This document shows positions 38,101 through 46,891 of a stretch of DNA of 60,276 nt, one piece after another. Source of the DNA: CAVPNY01 sp963706905 (lineage in GTDB: Bacteria; Chloroflexota; Anaerolineae; Anaerolineales; UBA4823); NCBI GenBank assembly GCA_963706905.1, contig CAVPNY010000001.1:1-60276 (forward strand), read 5' to 3'. Both the position numbers and the translations under genes were made by a program. The stretch's first letter is position 1, and every line of letters starts with the position of its first letter. Under the pieces are notes generated by a model. That model did not search any database. It worked only from the letters and a program-made list of their open reading frames with translations, and had not been told where the DNA came from.

Positions 38101-40456
38101 GATTATTGGTTTGTTAGTTTTGTCGTATATCGTCTGGCTGGCTGGCTCATTCCAGATCCCATTCACGCGTCTCACCATAACCCTCTCAATAATATTGATC
38201 TCAAGTATTTCAATTTGCCTGACCTATTGGCAAAAAGACGAGTTGCGGCAGGAGTTGCGTGACCGGCGAAAATATTTCTTGCTCATTGAAGGACTTTTTC
38301 TGGCTTTATTCATTTTTGATTTACTTATTCGTTTGGGGAATCCCGATTTATGGCACCCATGGAAGGGTGGAGAACGCCCGATGGATTTCTCGTTCTTCAA
38401 TGCGATCTTGAAGAGCACTGTTTTTCCTCCGTATGATCCCTGGTTTGCCGATGGCTATATCAACTACTATTATTACGGCTTCGTTCTGGTCGGGGTTCTG
38501 GTTAAGTGGCTGGGCATCGTGCCTTCGGTTGCTTATAACCTGATCATCCCCACAGTATTCAGCCTGATTGCTATGGGAGCATTTTCGGTTGGGTGGAATA
38601 TAATAAATGGTGACGGTTTATCAGTTCCGGGAAAATCTATATGGGCGAGTTTCCGTTCGATAGTTCGCTCGAGGGCATTTATAGTCGGAAGCGCGGCAGC
38701 GTTGGGAATGGCGCTCATAGGGAACCTTGGCACCATTCGAATGATCCTGGTTGGTTACCAAAAAGTGGCTGCACCGGGTGGAACGATTGAAGGAGTGGGC
38801 TTTCTCACCCGTATGTTGTGGACTTTTAAAGGAGCAGTGAGTGTGTTCACTGGAGCTGCCTTGCCGTATGGCTTACCTGACTGGTACTGGTTGCCCAGTA
38901 GAGTCATCCCAGCTCCGAATGATGTTGAACCGATCACCGAATTCCCGTTCTTTACTGTGCTGTACGGGGATCCGCATGCGCACTTATTTGCACTGCCCCT
39001 GACATTGTTGGTGATCGCCTGGGGACTTTCGGTATTGTTTAGCCACGCCTGGTCACAAAATGCAGCTAAATCAAGAATGTATCGCATCAGTCAGATATTA
39101 TTTGGATTCTTGTTAGGCGGCTTAGCAATTGGAGTTTTGCGCCCAACCAATACCTGGGATTTCCCCACCTATTTGGCGCTCGGTATGGTATTGTGCGGGT
39201 ACGCAATATGGAAGTATTACCCTCCGGATCTGAATTGGCTGTCTTTGTTGGATGGCATTTCACCCGTTGTAAAGAAAGCTATCGTGACCATCCTGGGAAT
39301 GGCGGTCTTGGCTGGTCTATCCTTCTTATTATTCCGACCATATGCCGAATCTTATGTCCTGGGATATACCAAACCCGATCTCTGGAAAGGCACACATACC
39401 CCCTTATGGTCTTACCTGACTCACTGGGGAGTCCTCCTGTTTGTGATCATCTCCTGGATGGTCTGGGAAACTCGAGATTGGATGGCGAGCACGCCTTTGA
39501 GGGCTGTGCGTAAGCTGGAGCCATACAAAGGGTTGCTTTTTGCATCAATTGTCATGCTGTTTGTCTGGGTCATTGTGCTTATTTTTATGGAGGTTTCGAT
39601 TGGCTGGCTCGTTCTACCTCTGGCGGTTTGGGCAGGGCTCTTACTCCTAAAACCAGGGTTGTCTGATTCCAGACGAGTCGTATTATTGCTGGTAGGAGGT
39701 GGGTTACTCCTGACCTTGCTCGTGGAAGTGATCGTGTTACGCGGTGATATAGGCCGAATGAATACCGTTTTCAAATTCTATTTGCAGGTCTGGACACTTT
39801 TCGCGATCAGCGCGGCAGCCGGATTTGGCTGGTTGCTTGAGGCGCTTCCGATCTGGAATTCGTCCTGGAGAAATGTTTGGAAATTTGCTTTGGGAACGCT
39901 CGTGTTTTTCGCAGCTTTATATCCTTTGTTAGGTGGTACTGCCAAAATAAAGGATAGGATGTCTTCCGAAGCACCCCATACGCTGGATGGCATGGCATAT
40001 ATGCAGTATGCTGAGTATGATGATTTAAATACCATAATGGATCTTAACCAGGATTATCAGGCAATCCGCTGGTTGCAGGAAAATGTGAAAGGTTCACCGG
40101 TCATTATTGAAGGCAATATGGTGGAGTATCATTGGGGCACGCGGAACACCATATATACTGGTCTGCCCAACGTGATTGGCTGGAACTGGCATGAGCGACA
40201 GCAGCGCTCGAGCTCCCCAGAAAATCTGATTGCAGACCGGATCAGCGAAGTTAATGAATTCTACTTGGATACAGACCTAGAGAGGGCAATGGCAATTCTG
40301 GATAAGTATGGGGTTGAGTACATTATTGTGGGTCAACTGGAACAAGCCCTTTATCCAGGTCCTGGGCTGGATAAGTTTGAGCAGATGGATGGTTTATTGT
40401 GGCAAGAAGTTTTTCGCGTAGGCAGTACGGTCATTTACCAGGTGATACGCGATTGA
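35117..40456 (+). CDS. Giant GT39 / Chlor_Arch_YYY fusion membrane protein, 1779 aa
   Basis: Three parts are visible. Residues 1 to about 470 are a GT39-like module with WGEYQYLHPDERFLIWVGSD in the first outer loop, GHSFYVYGTLPLILTRYV and eight or more helices. Residues about 490 to 940 form a mostly beta-rich extracytoplasmic region. Residues about 950 to 1779 are a second polytopic module with the tyrosine motif YINYYYYG at 1114-1121, PWKGGERPMDFSFFNAIL, and a final soluble domain with GLPNVIGWNWHERQQR. The last module matches the Chlor_Arch_YYY type known from Chloroflexi and archaea, function unknown. It probably acts in surface glycan or glycoprotein assembly from a lipid-linked donor. 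No frameshift is seen over 5.3 kb. Confidence 0.82.
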   Translation: MDNSGRSTVVPKRLSIFIGLALILILLVGAYLRFIGLNWGEYQYLHPDERFLIWVGSDISPVEKFSDYWNTATSSLNPHNRGHSFYVYGTLPLILTRYVVEWVYGHSGFNEMTDLGRMLSAVFDLSTVLLVFLIGRRVYHWRVGLLASAFYSLAVLPIQHAHFFTMDTFTTFFAALTIFFAVVIAYDEKGSQDKNDDLPNATEKKTNYRLLTDPLFLLSLGFGLALGMAMASKINSAPLALLLPVALYIRLAGKKGIISRQRLWESFFYLVVAGLVTIVAFRIFQPYAFSGPGFFGVKPNPAWLANLNELRNQGSGDVDFPPAMQWARRPVWFAWENMVRWGMGLPLGLLAWAGFLWAGWRILKGEWQKHALLWGWTGLYFTWQSLILNPSMRYQLLIYPTLAIFAAWALVRLYDWKKRPSPAYQEGDSDRIDQPSVRNRWAQALAILIGGFVLVGTAVYAFGFTNIYQKAITRVAASSWIYQNIPGPITIPINSGEELYNQQLSLPYNYTIRPDLPYFGSFTANRSGTISEVQLGRVINPQGNFGQKMVNVTISEAPAGLGTSATASGMIDYSPGIASSDLTRSLSFQKPFQLNLGQEYFINIKVDPGQGPVAATGSIDLSIQGDKTTTQTIPFLNALLDNATPYSLSFIPEQGGQLTDVSINLLPPERPPGEELITVTLSAQPNGVEPLGTASYNVNPDNQGEVKSLILNNPITVQDGQTVYVTVEYAGESEGVTLKGTAIANEGAWDDGLPVRLDNYDGFGGIYEFGLNFDMYEDDNPNKLARFFNILDQAEYILISSNRQWGSLPRLPERFPMTAEYYRRLLGCPQELSIQECYNVAQPGDFQGDLGFDLIQVFQSDPTLGGWSVNDQFAEEAFTVYDHPKVFIFKKQDNYDLQRVRDILGAIDLTKVIHVTPKGAESLPGDMLLTSEQSAIQLENGTWSDLFNTASPLNRWPYLGLVVWYLALSVLGWILYPVVRFSLPGLSDKGFPLSRIIGLLVLSYIVWLAGSFQIPFTRLTITLSIILISSISICLTYWQKDELRQELRDRRKYFLLIEGLFLALFIFDLLIRLGNPDLWHPWKGGERPMDFSFFNAILKSTVFPPYDPWFADGYINYYYYGFVLVGVLVKWLGIVPSVAYNLIIPTVFSLIAMGAFSVGWNIINGDGLSVPGKSIWASFRSIVRSRAFIVGSAAALGMALIGNLGTIRMILVGYQKVAAPGGTIEGVGFLTRMLWTFKGAVSVFTGAALPYGLPDWYWLPSRVIPAPNDVEPITEFPFFTVLYGDPHAHLFALPLTLLVIAWGLSVLFSHAWSQNAAKSRMYRISQILFGFLLGGLAIGVLRPTNTWDFPTYLALGMVLCGYAIWKYYPPDLNWLSLLDGISPVVKKAIVTILGMAVLAGLSFLLFRPYAESYVLGYTKPDLWKGTHTPLWSYLTHWGVLLFVIISWMVWETRDWMASTPLRAVRKLEPYKGLLFASIVMLFVWVIVLIFMEVSIGWLVLPLAVWAGLLLLKPGLSDSRRVVLLLVGGGLLLTLLVEVIVLRGDIGRMNTVFKFYLQVWTLFAISAAAGFGWLLEALPIWNSSWRNVWKFALGTLVFFAALYPLLGGTAKIKDRMSSEAPHTLDGMAYMQYAEYDDLNTIMDLNQDYQAIRWLQENVKGSPVIIEGNMVEYHWGTRNTIYTGLPNVIGWNWHERQQRSSSPENLIADRISEVNEFYLDTDLERAMAILDKYGVEYIIVGQLEQALYPGPGLDKFEQMDGLLWQEVFRVGSTVIYQVIRD

Positions 40457-40481
40457 TCAAGTTGATATCAGGAAAGATTTA

Positions 40482-42995
40482 ATGCTCTCATTCTTACTCT
40501 GGTACATTATTGTATCCTTCGTTGGCCTGGCAGTTTTTCCGCTGGCTTTTCGTCTGCTCCCTGCTTTGGCTGATCGAGGTTACATTTTTAGCAGAGCGTT
40601 AGGGTTATTACTGTGGGGGTATTTATTCTGGTTATTGGCATCTCTGCGTATCGTGCGAAACGATATTGGTGGATTACTCCTGGCTTTTGGATTACTGGTT
40701 TCACTCGGAATCATTGCTTACCTTAAACTCCCTGGTGGATCAATTCGTAATTGGTTTCAACAGAATCGCAGATTGATCGTTTTTACAGAGTTTCTGTTTC
40801 TAATTGCATTTGCGGGTATGGTTTTTGTTCGAGCGGCGAATCCTGAAATCCTGGGCACCGAAAAACCGATGGAATTGGCTTTCATCAACGCAATTCTAAA
40901 TTCGCCGGAATTCCCACCACATGATCCCTGGTTATCTGGATACGCCATCTCATATTATCACTTTGGGTACGTGCTGATTGCGATGCTGGCAAAAGCAACC
41001 CTGGTGCAGGGGAGTATTGCCTTCAATCTTGGGATTGCCCTGGTATTTGGTCTCAGCGCTTCAGGAGCCTTTGGCCTGGTGTATAACCTGCAGGGAGCTT
41101 TGATTACCCGAAAGCCGGCCCCTCCATCGACCGATCAAGGTTCCCCAAGTCTGCTATATGCATTATTCGGCCCTCTCTTCATTCTACTGGTAAGCAATCT
41201 AGAGGGTTTCCTTGAAGTATTGCATGCACGTGGGTTGTTCTGGAAGCAGGGATTAAACGGAGAACTTACCTCCAGCTTTTGGACTTGGATCGATATGAAG
41301 GAGCTTAGCCTGCCACCAGCTCAGCCTTTTTCCTGGGTCCCGACACGTTTCTATTGGTGGTGGCGAGCATCGCGTGTGCTGCAGGACTATGATGTCGCAG
41401 GGAATTGGAAGGAAATTATTGATGAATTTCCTTTCTTCTCTTTCTTACTGGGTGATTTGCACCCGCATGTGCTGGCAATGCCATTTGCATTCCTGGCGAT
41501 GGCAGTTGCCTTAAATGTTTTCCTTGGCGGTGGATTGGGTTCAATTGTTTGGCTTCGGGTGCGGTTGCATCTGACTTGGCCTTTCTTTGCGCTTACAGCG
41601 CTTGTGTTGGGTGGTCTGGCTTTTTTAAATATCTGGGATTTTCCGATTTATGTCTTCTTGTTTGCCGGCGCGTACGCTCTGGGAAAGCTTCAACAACAAG
41701 ACTTATTCCACCACTCCTTTCGAGATGTGCTCAAAGATTTCCTAGGTATGGGCCTGGCTCTGATAGTTACTGGAGTCATTTTGTATTTGCCCTTCTATTT
41801 CGGATTCTCATCGCAGGCGGGCGGTGTATTGCCAAATCTGGTGTATTCGACTAGAGGGGCTCACTTATGGGTGATGTTTGGTGCCCTTTTCATTCCATTG
41901 TTTGCTTATTTGTTTTTGCTATGGCGAAGGCTCGGTAAAGGTGTATCGCTGAGGCAGGGATTCTTTTGGGCTGGTGGAGTACTGGTAACCTTGTGGATTC
42001 TGGCATTACTATTGGGATTAGTGATAATCCTGCTTCCTCAACTCGGTGAACTTTTCTTGGGTACATTAGGACTCGCTGGTTTGGAAGGCAGATTGCTGCA
42101 AGAGGCTTTTGTACGGCGATTTACTTCTCTTGGTTGGGTTACCTTACTGGTGCTACTGGCTTTTACACTCAGCCTTTTATGGCCAAAGGGTAGCCAGATC
42201 AATCTGGAAAGTGACGGCACCGAAAATCTAATTGAAGGTCAAAAACCTTGGTTCTATCCACCCAATTCAGCTCACGGGTTTACTCTATTGCTAATCTTAG
42301 TGGGTGCGTTATTAGTGATTTTTCCAGAATTCTTCTTCCTGCGTGATCAGTTCGGCTGGCGGATGAATACAATATTTAAGTTTTACTACCAGGCCTGGTT
42401 ATTGTGGGGAATAGCGGTCGCTTTTGGGATTACTGTGCTGTTACGAGGTCTCAAAGGTTTGACAGCGATCGTTTTCCGGATTGGTTTATTTTTCCTTGTC
42501 GGGGCTGCTCTCGTTTATCCTTTTCTGGGGTTGTGGACCAAGACAAGTGGATTTCAGCCGATGGCTGGCTTCAATTTGGATGGAGCTGCTTACTTTGAAC
42601 GGCAATCGCCCGATGAAATGGCAGGGATTCGCTGGTTGAGAGATGCCTCACCTGGCATTATAGTTGAAGCAGTGGGCTCATCGTATTCCGATTATGCAAG
42701 AGTAGCTACTCTGAGCGGCTTGCCCAATGTTTTAGGTTGGCCGGGACATGAAAGTCAATGGCGAGGAGGTAATGAAGAGATGGGCTCCCGCCAGTCGGAT
42801 ATTGAGACAATTTTCCGCAGTGGACGCTGGGAGGAAGTTAAACAAATCCTCGAAAAATATGGTGTGCGTTATGTTTTTGTTGGGCCACTTGAACATTCAA
42901 CTTACCTTGTGAATGAAGCAAAGTTTGATTCCCATCTGAAAGTAGTCTTCCGCCAGGGCGATGTGACGATTTACGAAGTGCCCAGCGGAAAATGA
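40482..42995 (+). CDS. Chlor_Arch_YYY-type membrane protein, 837 aa
   Basis: This is a paralog of the C-terminal half of the preceding giant protein. The shared features, in the same order, are an N-terminal helix pair with LADRGYIFSRALGLLLWGYL, GTEKPMELAFINAILNS, the tyrosine motif in GYAISYYHFGYVL near residue 155, DLHPHVLAMPFAFLAM, FLRDQFGWRMNTIFKFYYQA, and the final soluble domain with GLPNVLGWPGHESQWRGG and YGVRYVFVGPLEHSTY. About 15 helices are predicted. It has a ribosome site (AGGAAAG). The function is unknown; GT-C-like glycosyl transfer is a reasonable guess. Confidence 0.8.
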   Translation: MLSFLLWYIIVSFVGLAVFPLAFRLLPALADRGYIFSRALGLLLWGYLFWLLASLRIVRNDIGGLLLAFGLLVSLGIIAYLKLPGGSIRNWFQQNRRLIVFTEFLFLIAFAGMVFVRAANPEILGTEKPMELAFINAILNSPEFPPHDPWLSGYAISYYHFGYVLIAMLAKATLVQGSIAFNLGIALVFGLSASGAFGLVYNLQGALITRKPAPPSTDQGSPSLLYALFGPLFILLVSNLEGFLEVLHARGLFWKQGLNGELTSSFWTWIDMKELSLPPAQPFSWVPTRFYWWWRASRVLQDYDVAGNWKEIIDEFPFFSFLLGDLHPHVLAMPFAFLAMAVALNVFLGGGLGSIVWLRVRLHLTWPFFALTALVLGGLAFLNIWDFPIYVFLFAGAYALGKLQQQDLFHHSFRDVLKDFLGMGLALIVTGVILYLPFYFGFSSQAGGVLPNLVYSTRGAHLWVMFGALFIPLFAYLFLLWRRLGKGVSLRQGFFWAGGVLVTLWILALLLGLVIILLPQLGELFLGTLGLAGLEGRLLQEAFVRRFTSLGWVTLLVLLAFTLSLLWPKGSQINLESDGTENLIEGQKPWFYPPNSAHGFTLLLILVGALLVIFPEFFFLRDQFGWRMNTIFKFYYQAWLLWGIAVAFGITVLLRGLKGLTAIVFRIGLFFLVGAALVYPFLGLWTKTSGFQPMAGFNLDGAAYFERQSPDEMAGIRWLRDASPGIIVEAVGSSYSDYARVATLSGLPNVLGWPGHESQWRGGNEEMGSRQSDIETIFRSGRWEEVKQILEKYGVRYVFVGPLEHSTYLVNEAKFDSHLKVVFRQGDVTIYEVPSGK

Positions 42996-43016
42996 ACCCG
43001 TTATAATATACCTGCC

Positions 43017-44786
43017 TTGATGATTAAATTACCCCGCCTGACATTATCGACTGGCCTTTTTATCCTGGCATTTGCCTTCGGGATAATTCTAAGGTATTTA
43101 TATTTAGGTTCTGCTCCGCTTTCTGATTTCGAGGCTGAGAGGGCCTTGGGGGCATTATTCTTATCCAGAGGCTCATCCCTGGCTGCAGTTCCAGACACTG
43201 GTTACATGCTCTTGACGAGTGTGTTGTTTAATCTTTTCGAGGGGAGCAACCTGTACGCCCGCTTTTGGGTCGCTTTTGCAGGTAGCATCCTGATTCTTGT
43301 GCCCTATCTTTTCCGAGATTTGCTGGGGCACACCGCAGCGATAATCCTTGCCTTTGGATTAGCCCTGGACCCAGGCATGGTTGCAATCTCCCGCCTGGTG
43401 GGGGGTCCAATGATTGCGCTCGGTTTTGGTCTGATGGCTTTGGGTTTCCTGTATCAAAAGAAACCAATTTTATGTGGTGTTTTTGGTGGGCTCGCTCTGT
43501 TGGGAGGACCAACCATCTTACATGGTGCGTTGATTTTTCTGCTGACCTGGTTTGTTGGAAAGCTCGTGCTTAAAGATAATTTTATGGGAATTTTCGCGCC
43601 GCGTAGTGCATACCCAGAAAAGGCACATGCTTTGAGGAATGGACTCTTAGCTGGGGGTGGTGTGATCCTGCTCGCGGGTACTCTTATATTCTGGATTCCA
43701 CAAGGGTTGAGCAATTTTGTCCTCACGATTCCGACTTACTTGAATGGGTGGATATTTCCCTCTGGTGTGTCTATCGCCCAATTACTGGCTGCGTTGTTTA
43801 TCTACCAGCCTTTGGGAGTTGTTTTTGGAGTCATCGGCGGGGTGAGGAGTTGGATGGAATCGAAACCACTCAATAAATGGATGAGTCTCTGGGTCATCAC
43901 CAGCCTGGTTTTGGTTTTGATTTACCCTGCTCGGCAGGCTTATGATCTGGTGTGGATACTGATTCCTTTGTGGGTACTTGCTGCGATAGAAATCAGTCGC
44001 TTCATTACAATCGATAAACGTGACCGGATTCCTGCCATTGGACAGGCAATCTTGATCTTCTTGTTATTGGCCCTAGCCTGGATCAACCTGGCAGGGTTGA
44101 TCCAGAATTCAGGGGACATCCAGGCTTACAGGTTGAGGTGGGCTGTAATTTTTGGGACATTGGCATTAGGTGCAGTGACTTCAGTTTTGGTTGGATTAGG
44201 TTGGTCTTCTTCGGCTGCTGTGCATGGCTTGGTGTGGGGTCTCATTGCAGGGCTGGGGGTTTACGGGTTGGCTAACGCTTGGTGGATATCCCAGTCGCGT
44301 CCCAATGGAGAATTAGAGCTTTGGTATCCACCTCCTGCCGCTGGCCAGGAAGCTGAGTTGGTTGAAACCCTCAAATGGTTGTCTGAAGCGAAAACCGGGA
44401 TTCCAAATGAGATTGACATTGCAGTGACCGCTACTTCTCCATCGCTCCAGTGGGCGTTGCGTGACTGGCAGAACAGTCGTTACTTAACGGGCGCAATTTC
44501 TGAAGAACTTCCTTTGGTCATCATCTCAGATAGTGAGGAGACAGCCCCTGCCCTCGCAGGATCATATCGGGGTCAGGATTTTGCCTGGCGAATTTATCCC
44601 GGTTGGCAAGGAGCATTACCAATTGACTGGCCGCGCTGGCTTGTCTTTCGGAATGCACCACAACAAGTAGAACATATCATCCTTTGGGCGCGCAGTGATA
44701 TTTTCCCGGGCGGAGAACTTTTACCGATTGATGAGCAAGCCCCATCAGTGCAAGAAGAACTCCCACAAGACTCCCCGCTTCGCTAG
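43017..44786 (+). CDS. GT-C-like polytopic membrane protein, 589 aa
   Basis: The start is TTG 43017 or ATG 43020; TATAAT at 43002-43007 leaves a leader of only a few bases. The protein has about 12 helices. The first outer loop contains LYLGSAPLSDFEAERALGAL, where the acidic residues would match the catalytic loop of GT39-like enzymes. The C-terminal 150 residues are soluble, with PPPAAGQEAELVETLKWLSE and FAWRIYPGWQGALPIDWPRW. It is the fourth large membrane protein of the run and lies 12 bases before cmk. Confidence 0.7.
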   Translation: MMIKLPRLTLSTGLFILAFAFGIILRYLYLGSAPLSDFEAERALGALFLSRGSSLAAVPDTGYMLLTSVLFNLFEGSNLYARFWVAFAGSILILVPYLFRDLLGHTAAIILAFGLALDPGMVAISRLVGGPMIALGFGLMALGFLYQKKPILCGVFGGLALLGGPTILHGALIFLLTWFVGKLVLKDNFMGIFAPRSAYPEKAHALRNGLLAGGGVILLAGTLIFWIPQGLSNFVLTIPTYLNGWIFPSGVSIAQLLAALFIYQPLGVVFGVIGGVRSWMESKPLNKWMSLWVITSLVLVLIYPARQAYDLVWILIPLWVLAAIEISRFITIDKRDRIPAIGQAILIFLLLALAWINLAGLIQNSGDIQAYRLRWAVIFGTLALGAVTSVLVGLGWSSSAAVHGLVWGLIAGLGVYGLANAWWISQSRPNGELELWYPPPAAGQEAELVETLKWLSEAKTGIPNEIDIAVTATSPSLQWALRDWQNSRYLTGAISEELPLVIISDSEETAPALAGSYRGQDFAWRIYPGWQGALPIDWPRWLVFRNAPQQVEHIILWARSDIFPGGELLPIDEQAPSVQEELPQDSPLR

Positions 44787-44798
44787 ACAAATAATCCA

Positions 44799-45491
44799 AT
44801 GAACTTACCTTCTGTAATTGCAATCGATGGACCAGCCGGGTCGGGAAAATCAACTCTGGGGAAAATGTTGGCCGAACATATGGGTTATTTGTATTTTGAT
44901 ACGGGTGTCATGTACCGGGCAGTAACTTATGCCGCGTTACAAAATGGCGTTTCGATAGAAAATGAAGATGAGGTCACAAATTTGGCTGAAGCAAGCCATA
45001 TCGACGTGATGCAACCTTCAAATATGGATGGGCGGAGCAATGATATACTGATTAATGGACAGGATGTCACCTGGGAAATCCGTCGACCGGATGTTGATGC
45101 GAATGTATCGTTGGTATCCGCTTATGCGGGCGTACGGCATGCTCTCTCCGAGAAACAACGCCAAATAGGATTGCAAGGGAAAGTTGTAATGGTGGGGAGA
45201 GATATAGGCACAGTTGTTCTTCCCGAGGCGGGATTAAAATTCTACCTTGACGCCTCGGCAGAGGAACGTGCTAAAAGGCGATATTCTGAGTTGAAGGTAC
45301 GGGGGGTCCAGGTTGACTTTGAATTCATCCTAGCTTCTATTCAGGAAAGAGATCGGATCGATTCGTCTCGTGAGCTAGCTCCCTTGAGAATTGGTGAGGA
45401 CGCGATTGTTATAAATACCAATGAGTTAGATATCAATCAGGTATTTGATCAAATGCTCAGATTCATTGAACATGGCAATCCAAGAATCTAA
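44799..45491 (+). CDS. cmk: Cytidylate kinase, 230 aa
   Basis: This enzyme phosphorylates CMP and dCMP with ATP for nucleotide salvage and CTP supply. The P-loop is IAIDGPAGSGKSTLGKML; the NMP-binding part shows YFDTGVMYRAVTYAAL, and the lid and core show GRDIGTVVLPEAGLKFYLDAS, then RDRIDSSRELAPL. Length is normal. The gene overlaps the following acyltransferase by 20 bases, suggesting one operon that joins CTP supply and phospholipid synthesis. Confidence 0.95.
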   Translation: MNLPSVIAIDGPAGSGKSTLGKMLAEHMGYLYFDTGVMYRAVTYAALQNGVSIENEDEVTNLAEASHIDVMQPSNMDGRSNDILINGQDVTWEIRRPDVDANVSLVSAYAGVRHALSEKQRQIGLQGKVVMVGRDIGTVVLPEAGLKFYLDASAEERAKRRYSELKVRGVQVDFEFILASIQERDRIDSSRELAPLRIGEDAIVINTNELDINQVFDQMLRFIEHGNPRI

Positions 45492-46185
45492 GCCACGATA
45501 TCATGTCCCAATGCACGTGAGGTTGTTTCGGTGGTCATTCCGACCAATATTTCGCGGTATTTTCCATATTCTTGGTAAGGTGGTTATAACTGGTAAGGAA
45601 AATGTGCCTGAGAAGGGGGCGTATCTAATTGCCATTAATCATATATCAATTATCGAGCCACCTTTGGTTCTTGCATTTTGGCCAATTGCTCCTGAGGCGG
45701 TAGGAGCAGTGGATATCTGGTCAAAGCCTGGTCAATCGACTCTAGCGAGGTTATATGGTGGGATACCCGTTCATCGGGGTGACTATGACCGGCGTTTAGT
45801 CGAAACAATGGTTACCGTTCTTAGATCTGGAAGACCCTTAGTAATCGCCCCGGAGGGTGGTCGTTCCCATACCCCTGGCATGAGGCCTGGTTTACCTGGA
45901 GTAGCTTATGTGGTTGATAAGGCAAAAGTACCGATCTTACCGGTTGGGATAGTTGGATCAACTGAAGATTTCCTGCACCGCGCATTCCAGGGACAACGAC
46001 CCACGGTGGAGATGAGGATTGGTCAGGCTGTCCGTTTACCCGATATCGTCGGGAGAGGGGAACAACGAAAGGATGCATTACAACAGAATACTGATCTGCT
46101 AATGACTGAAATTGCAAGGCTCCTCCCTGCGGAGTATCAAGGGGTTTATGGCAAATTCGTCAGCTCATCCTTCGAAGCCGCGTAG
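45472..46185 (+). CDS. PlsC-like 1-acyl-glycerol-3-phosphate acyltransferase 1, 237 aa
   Basis: This LPLAT-fold enzyme would transfer an acyl chain to lysophosphatidate or a related lipid at the membrane. I chose ATG 45472, inside the end of cmk; the frame is open 27 bases further. Motif I reads INHISIIEPPL, with Glu at the place of the usual Asp (NH-x4-D), an unusual change. Motif III is present as VIAPEGGRSHTPGM, and the conserved LPVGIVGSTE follows. The odd motif I may change activity. It is the first of three overlapping paralogs. Confidence 0.82.
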   Translation: MAIQESKPRYHVPMHVRLFRWSFRPIFRGIFHILGKVVITGKENVPEKGAYLIAINHISIIEPPLVLAFWPIAPEAVGAVDIWSKPGQSTLARLYGGIPVHRGDYDRRLVETMVTVLRSGRPLVIAPEGGRSHTPGMRPGLPGVAYVVDKAKVPILPVGIVGSTEDFLHRAFQGQRPTVEMRIGQAVRLPDIVGRGEQRKDALQQNTDLLMTEIARLLPAEYQGVYGKFVSSSFEAA

Positions 46186-46891
46186 CCAGCTGCACAGACC
46201 TGATCTCACGCGCTTGCCGGTAATAAATTCTTGGCGCAAGTCGGCGAGGAGGTTCATTTGCTGGTTATCTCGGATTTTGATCTTAATTTGGACCATCCCA
46301 GATATAGAAGGATTGGAGAACTTTCCAACAACGGGACCTGCATTGATCGTGTCTAATCACCTCGGAGATGCTGATCTGATTCTTGGATGGGCTTTTGTAC
46401 CAAAGAGTGCTGATCTGATAGCAAAAATGGAGCTGCGGTCAATCCCGATTGTGGGCTGGCTATTGGATATGTATGGGGTGATCTGGATCCACCGTGGTCA
46501 ACCTGATCGGCGGGCTTTAAGGGCGGCTTTACAAGGACTGGCAGAAGGACGTCTGATTGCTATCGCCCCTGAAGGACGTGAGAGTTTGACTGGTTCGTTG
46601 GAGGAAGGAACTCAAGGAGCAGCATATATTGCCCTCAAGGCGGATGCTCCTCTTATACCAGTGACCTTCACTGGTACCGAAAATAAACAAATCTTTCATA
46701 ATATCAAAAGGTTAAGGCGGACACAAGTATCACTGACAATCGGGAAACCTTTTAGATTAAATGGAGCCCCAGATCACCGCCAGGCGATCGATGATGGTAC
46801 AAACGAGATCATGCATGTTCTGGCAAGTCAATTACCACCAGCTTATCGAGGTTATTATGGTAATAAGAGATTCGGAAATGAATATCAATGA
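46148..46891 (+). CDS. PlsC-like acyltransferase 2, 247 aa
   Basis: ATG 46148 follows AAGGGG and overlaps the end of acyltransferase 1 by 38 bases. Motif I is canonical (SNHLGDADLILGW), followed by GVIWIHRGQPDRRALRAAL, motif III IAIAPEGRESLTGSLEEG and LIPVTFTGTENKQIF. A hydrophobic segment near residues 35 to 50 would attach it to the membrane. It differs clearly from its two neighbours, so the three are old paralogs and not a recent duplication. A different acyl donor or acceptor for each is possible. Confidence 0.85.
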   Translation: MANSSAHPSKPRSQLHRPDLTRLPVINSWRKSARRFICWLSRILILIWTIPDIEGLENFPTTGPALIVSNHLGDADLILGWAFVPKSADLIAKMELRSIPIVGWLLDMYGVIWIHRGQPDRRALRAALQGLAEGRLIAIAPEGRESLTGSLEEGTQGAAYIALKADAPLIPVTFTGTENKQIFHNIKRLRRTQVSLTIGKPFRLNGAPDHRQAIDDGTNEIMHVLASQLPPAYRGYYGNKRFGNEYQ

